Positions 2,743 through 5,611 of a DNA stretch of 5,611 nt are shown here, piece after piece. The stretch's first letter is position 1, and each line of letters opens with the position of its first letter. A model generated the notes under the pieces. The model was not told where the DNA came from and searched no databases. It saw only the letters and a program-made list of their open reading frames with translations. The translations under genes and the position numbers were made by a program. Source of the stretch: Kiritimatiellales bacterium. GTDB taxonomy: Bacteria; Verrucomicrobiota; Kiritimatiellia; Kiritimatiellales; Pontiellaceae. The DNA is taken from the NCBI GenBank assembly GCA_030625905.1, contig DAOUQA010000144.1, positions 1 to 5,611 on the forward strand, given 5' to 3'.

Positions 2743-5611
2743 TTAAACACCATGCAAGGTTTCTTTGAACGGCTGCACTAAGGCATCCAACTCCACCGCA
2801 ATCGAACCGTTCACAACCAGCTTCTTCTCTTCGGTCACCGCGCCGATATTGGCAACTGGCAGTCCGGCGAAGAGTGCTTCAAGTTCAGCAGCCTTTTCGG
2901 GAGCAACGGAAACGATGAAGCGGCTGTTGGATTCAGAGAAGAGCAGCGTTGCCGCACCCAGATCGCCGAGAGCGGAAAGATCGACTTCCGCACCGAGCTG
3001 GCCGCCGATAGCGACCAGCGAGAGTGCTACGGCGAGGCCGCCCTTGCTCGGCGTGGTGGCGGACTTGAGCAATCCGGCATCGGTGGCTTTGTTCATCGCC
3101 GCGTAGATTTTGAGCGCGGTTTCGCCATCGACCGCCGGGACGGTACCCCCATAGTTTTCGGGAGTACCCTGCTCTTCGGCAAGCCTGCGATAGTAGGCCG
3201 ATGCACCCAGCTCCTCCTTGGTTTCACCGATAACGTAGATGAGGTCGCCGGCATCCTTGAGCGTCATGGTGACCGCCTTGTTGACATCGTCGATCTGTCC
3301 GATGGAGGAGATCAGCAAAGTGGGTGGGATGGAGATTTTCTTGCCGCCGCGGGTGGAGTCGTTCTTGCAGGAATCCTTACCGGAAACGGCGGGGGTTTTA
3401 TAGAGCGTGGTTAGATCGTAGAGGGCCTTGTTGGAGCGAACGAGCTGCGCCATCTTGTAGGCGCCATCGGGGGTCTTTTCCGACTCAACCGGGTCCGGCC
3501 AACAGAAATTGTCGAGGATCGCAATGCGGCTCAAGTCGCCGCCAACGGCAATGACGCGGCGGACGGCCTCGTCGATCACGGAGGTGGTCATGTCGTAGGT
3601 GTCGATGTCGGAATACCACGGGTTGATCCCCTCGGCCAAAACCGCGCCTCGGTCGTTGTTGTATTCCACGCGCATGACGGTGGCGTCGGACGGAACATCG
3701 GCGTTTACACCTACGTAGGGCTTCACAACGCTGAGGCCCTTGACCTCGCCATCGTAGATGCGGCTCTTATATTCGCGCGAGCACAGGTTGAGGTCCCCCA
3801 TGAGCTCGACTAATACATCGGAATAGTCGCTCTTGGCTTCAACCGCCGGAGCCGGAATGCTTGGCTTTTTCCAAACGCCGGGCATAACGAGCGTCGGGCA
3901 ACCTTTTTCATAGAGGAAGTCCATATCGAGACTGGCGATAATCTTGCCGTCCTGCCTAATCGTGAAATAGCCCGAATCGTTATAGTTGCCCATGAAGGCC
4001 ACGTCGACATCGCGTTGTTTTGCGAGAGCTTCAAACGGCTCACGGCATTCGGGCTGGACGGCGAGGGTCATGCGTTCCTGCGCTTCGGAGACGAGTACTT
4101 CCCACGGCTGGAGGCCTTCGTATTTGAGCGGCGCACCGGCGAGTTCACACTCGCAGCCGCCGGAATATTTGCCCATCTCGCCGAACGAACAGGAGATGCC
4201 GCCCGCGCCGTTGTCGGTAATGCAGCGGAACAGGCCGAGGTCGCGGGCCTCAAGAATGAACTCGTACAGTTTGCGCTGGGTCAACGGGTCGCCGATCTGC
4301 ACCGCCTGCGCAGGCGATTCGGTGCGTAGCTCTTCGGACGAGAAGGTGGCCCCGTGGATGCCGTCCTTTCCGATGCGGCCGCCGCACATGACCGTCCAGT
4401 CGCCCACTTCAATCTCCTTGCGTTCGGAGGGGCCGCCGGTGACCTCCACCGGAATGGTGCCCATCGTGCCGCAGTAGACCAGCGGCTTGCCGAGGTAGCG
4501 TTCGTCAAAGCACTCGAAGCCGCGGCTGTATGGAATACCCGACTGGTTGCCGCCGTCGATCACGCCTTCATGTACCCCGTCGCGGATGCGGCGCGGGTGC
4601 ATCAGGCCTTCAGGAATTTGCCTATCGTAAAAAGGCGATCCGAGACAGTAGCCCCAGACATTGGAAACGAGCGCCGCGCCCATGCCGGTGCCGAGCGGGT
4701 CGCGGTTGACTCCGACGATGCCGGTCATCGAACCGCCGTAGGGATCGAGCGCGGAAGGCGAGTTGTGGGTTTCCACCTTGTAGACGAGATGGATATCTTT
4801 ATTGAATTTCACGATGCCGGCGTTGTCGGTAAAGACCGAAACAAGCCAGTCGATCGATTCGGAAATCTTGTTGGTGGAGGCTTTGACGTAGGTTTTGTAG
4901 AGCGAGTGAATGATCTCCTCTTCGCCGGTTTCCTCGTCTTTGTAGTCGATGGTTCCGGCAAAAATCTTGTGCGAGCAGTGCTCGCTCCAGGTCTGGGCGA
5001 TGCATTCGAGCTCGATGTCGGTCGGCCATTCGGGCAGACCCAATTCAGTGCGGTGAGCTTTAACATCGTCGCGCAGATAGTGGGCACGGATCGTGTGCAT
5101 TTCTTCAAGCGAGAGCGAGAGAATGCCATCGCTGGAAATTTTCATCAGCGCCGCGTCGTCATCGGGCAGCTCGATGGTATTGACTTTGATCTCGGGATGG
5201 TCGTCGAAGATCGGGGCGGTCATGTCGGGTTCCGCCGCCAGCCATTCTTCCCTGGAAAAGACGGTAATGGTTTGGATCAGCGTATTGGCGAGCAGGTCTT
5301 TGCCGAGGCTCTCGACCTCTCCGCGCGAAAGATTTCCAGAAAGGAAATACTGGATGGAGGTGTAGACCTGCTCTTCCCACTCCAGCTCGCGCCCGACCAC
5401 GTCCTTGAGCGCACCGCGCGCGGTGCGGCCAACATTATCGGTCACGCCGGGCTTAAAGCCGATTTCGAGCAGCCAGTCGAACGATTCCGGCGCAGAAAGC
5501 CGCTCCATGGCGGATTCAGCCACAACCGGATCGGCGAAGGTTTTCTGCACAACAGCCGCCGTCGCGTTGTCGATGTTGGCGACCACTTTGTAGATGTCGC
5601 GCGTACGGCAC
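2743..5611 (-). CDS. purL: Phosphoribosylformylglycinamidine (FGAM) synthase, large subunit, 5' end cut by window
   Basis: PurL makes FGAM from FGAR, ATP and ammonia, step four of purine synthesis. The frame stays open to the window edge. GTG at 5584-5586 has no ribosome site and is probably an internal Val preceded by CRTRDIYK, so the true start lies outside. Numbering from that GTG, 947 residues are visible. Residues 36-110 (FDWLLEIGFKPGVTDNVGRT to LLANTLIQ) form a PurS-like domain. The first synthase half carries WSEHCSHK (200-207), VETHNSPSALDPYGG (271-285) and ITDNGAGG (456-463). The second half carries PAVSGKDSCKNDS (732-744), TTPSKGG (844-850) and LFSESNSRF (882-890). The protein ends at FKETLHGV with no glutaminase domain, unlike the roughly 1295-residue E. 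coli enzyme, so a separate PurQ is needed. From memory, Geobacter-type PurL proteins of about 1000 residues share this plan; some 35-50 residues are probably missing here. It converges on asd. Confidence 0.96.
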   Translation of the reverse strand, partial: CRTRDIYKVVANIDNATAAVVQKTFADPVVAESAMERLSAPESFDWLLEIGFKPGVTDNVGRTARGALKDVVGRELEWEEQVYTSIQYFLSGNLSRGEVESLGKDLLANTLIQTITVFSREEWLAAEPDMTAPIFDDHPEIKVNTIELPDDDAALMKISSDGILSLSLEEMHTIRAHYLRDDVKAHRTELGLPEWPTDIELECIAQTWSEHCSHKIFAGTIDYKDEETGEEEIIHSLYKTYVKASTNKISESIDWLVSVFTDNAGIVKFNKDIHLVYKVETHNSPSALDPYGGSMTGIVGVNRDPLGTGMGAALVSNVWGYCLGSPFYDRQIPEGLMHPRRIRDGVHEGVIDGGNQSGIPYSRGFECFDERYLGKPLVYCGTMGTIPVEVTGGPSERKEIEVGDWTVMCGGRIGKDGIHGATFSSEELRTESPAQAVQIGDPLTQRKLYEFILEARDLGLFRCITDNGAGGISCSFGEMGKYSGGCECELAGAPLKYEGLQPWEVLVSEAQERMTLAVQPECREPFEALAKQRDVDVAFMGNYNDSGYFTIRQDGKIIASLDMDFLYEKGCPTLVMPGVWKKPSIPAPAVEAKSDYSDVLVELMGDLNLCSREYKSRIYDGEVKGLSVVKPYVGVNADVPSDATVMRVEYNNDRGAVLAEGINPWYSDIDTYDMTTSVIDEAVRRVIAVGGDLSRIAILDNFCWPDPVESEKTPDGAYKMAQLVRSNKALYDLTTLYKTPAVSGKDSCKNDSTRGGKKISIPPTLLISSIGQIDDVNKAVTMTLKDAGDLIYVIGETKEELGASAYYRRLAEEQGTPENYGGTVPAVDGETALKIYAAMNKATDAGLLKSATTPSKGGLAVALSLVAIGGQLGAEVDLSALGDLGAATLLFSESNSRFIVSVAPEKAAELEALFAGLPVANIGAVTEEKKLVVNGSIAVELDALVQPFKETLHGV

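Noticed and set aside
3986..4477. A 163-codon plus-strand ORF inside purL.
   Set aside because: It is antisense to conserved PurL synthase motifs, has Ser/Pro/Arg-rich shadow composition, and has no family resemblance.

Overview
The window looks like an ordinary bacterial chromosome segment: two housekeeping biosynthetic genes, a small toxin-antitoxin (TA) operon, and an unusual amount of short structured repeat DNA in the gaps. The housekeeping genes are fairly GC-rich. The first ~600 bases are more AT-rich, apart from a GC-rich repeat patch. The large PurL without a glutaminase domain, and the repeat-rich spacers (ACGCACCACACAGCC units, GGTTAxx heptamers, a TGTAG(G/C)CGGGGG inverted repeat), remind me of PVC-group genomes such as Kiritimatiellota, or of deltaproteobacteria-like lineages. 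This is an impression from memory, not a test, and the taxon is uncertain.

Layout. Bases 1-135 hold no gene I can support. A weak 71-codon ORF (136-351) has a good ribosome site, but its 3' half is written in a repeat patch (254-384). A 51-codon ORF (440-595) may lead the TA operon. Next come an AbrB/MazE-type antitoxin (592-822) and a Doc/Fic-family toxin (819-1217), which overlap by ATGA. A 223-base spacer then carries a symmetric array of GTTA-type heptamers (1325-1398) and a perfect 22-bp palindrome whose right end contains the Shine-Dalgarno of the next gene. That gene is asd (1441-2547), aspartate-semialdehyde dehydrogenase. The 195-base gap after it is packed with a hairpin pair, a terminator-like stem with a T tail, and a 107-bp long inverted repeat. 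On the minus strand, purL (FGAM synthase, 2743 to the right edge) converges on asd and is cut at its 5' end by the window.

How the parts relate. asd supplies aspartate semialdehyde for lysine/diaminopimelate, threonine and methionine. purL catalyses the fourth step of purine synthesis and needs a separate PurQ glutaminase not seen here. The two are convergent, so they share a termination region rather than an operon. The TA pair is an independent accessory unit.

The most notable observation is that the Doc toxin has Pro where the Fic motif should have its catalytic His (Pro-Pro-Phe-Leu-Asp-Gly-Asn-Lys-Arg), with the rest of the motif and the reading frame intact. I do not see a clear new multi-gene system. 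The best leads are the altered Doc, the possible third TA ORF, and the palindrome over the asd ribosome site.
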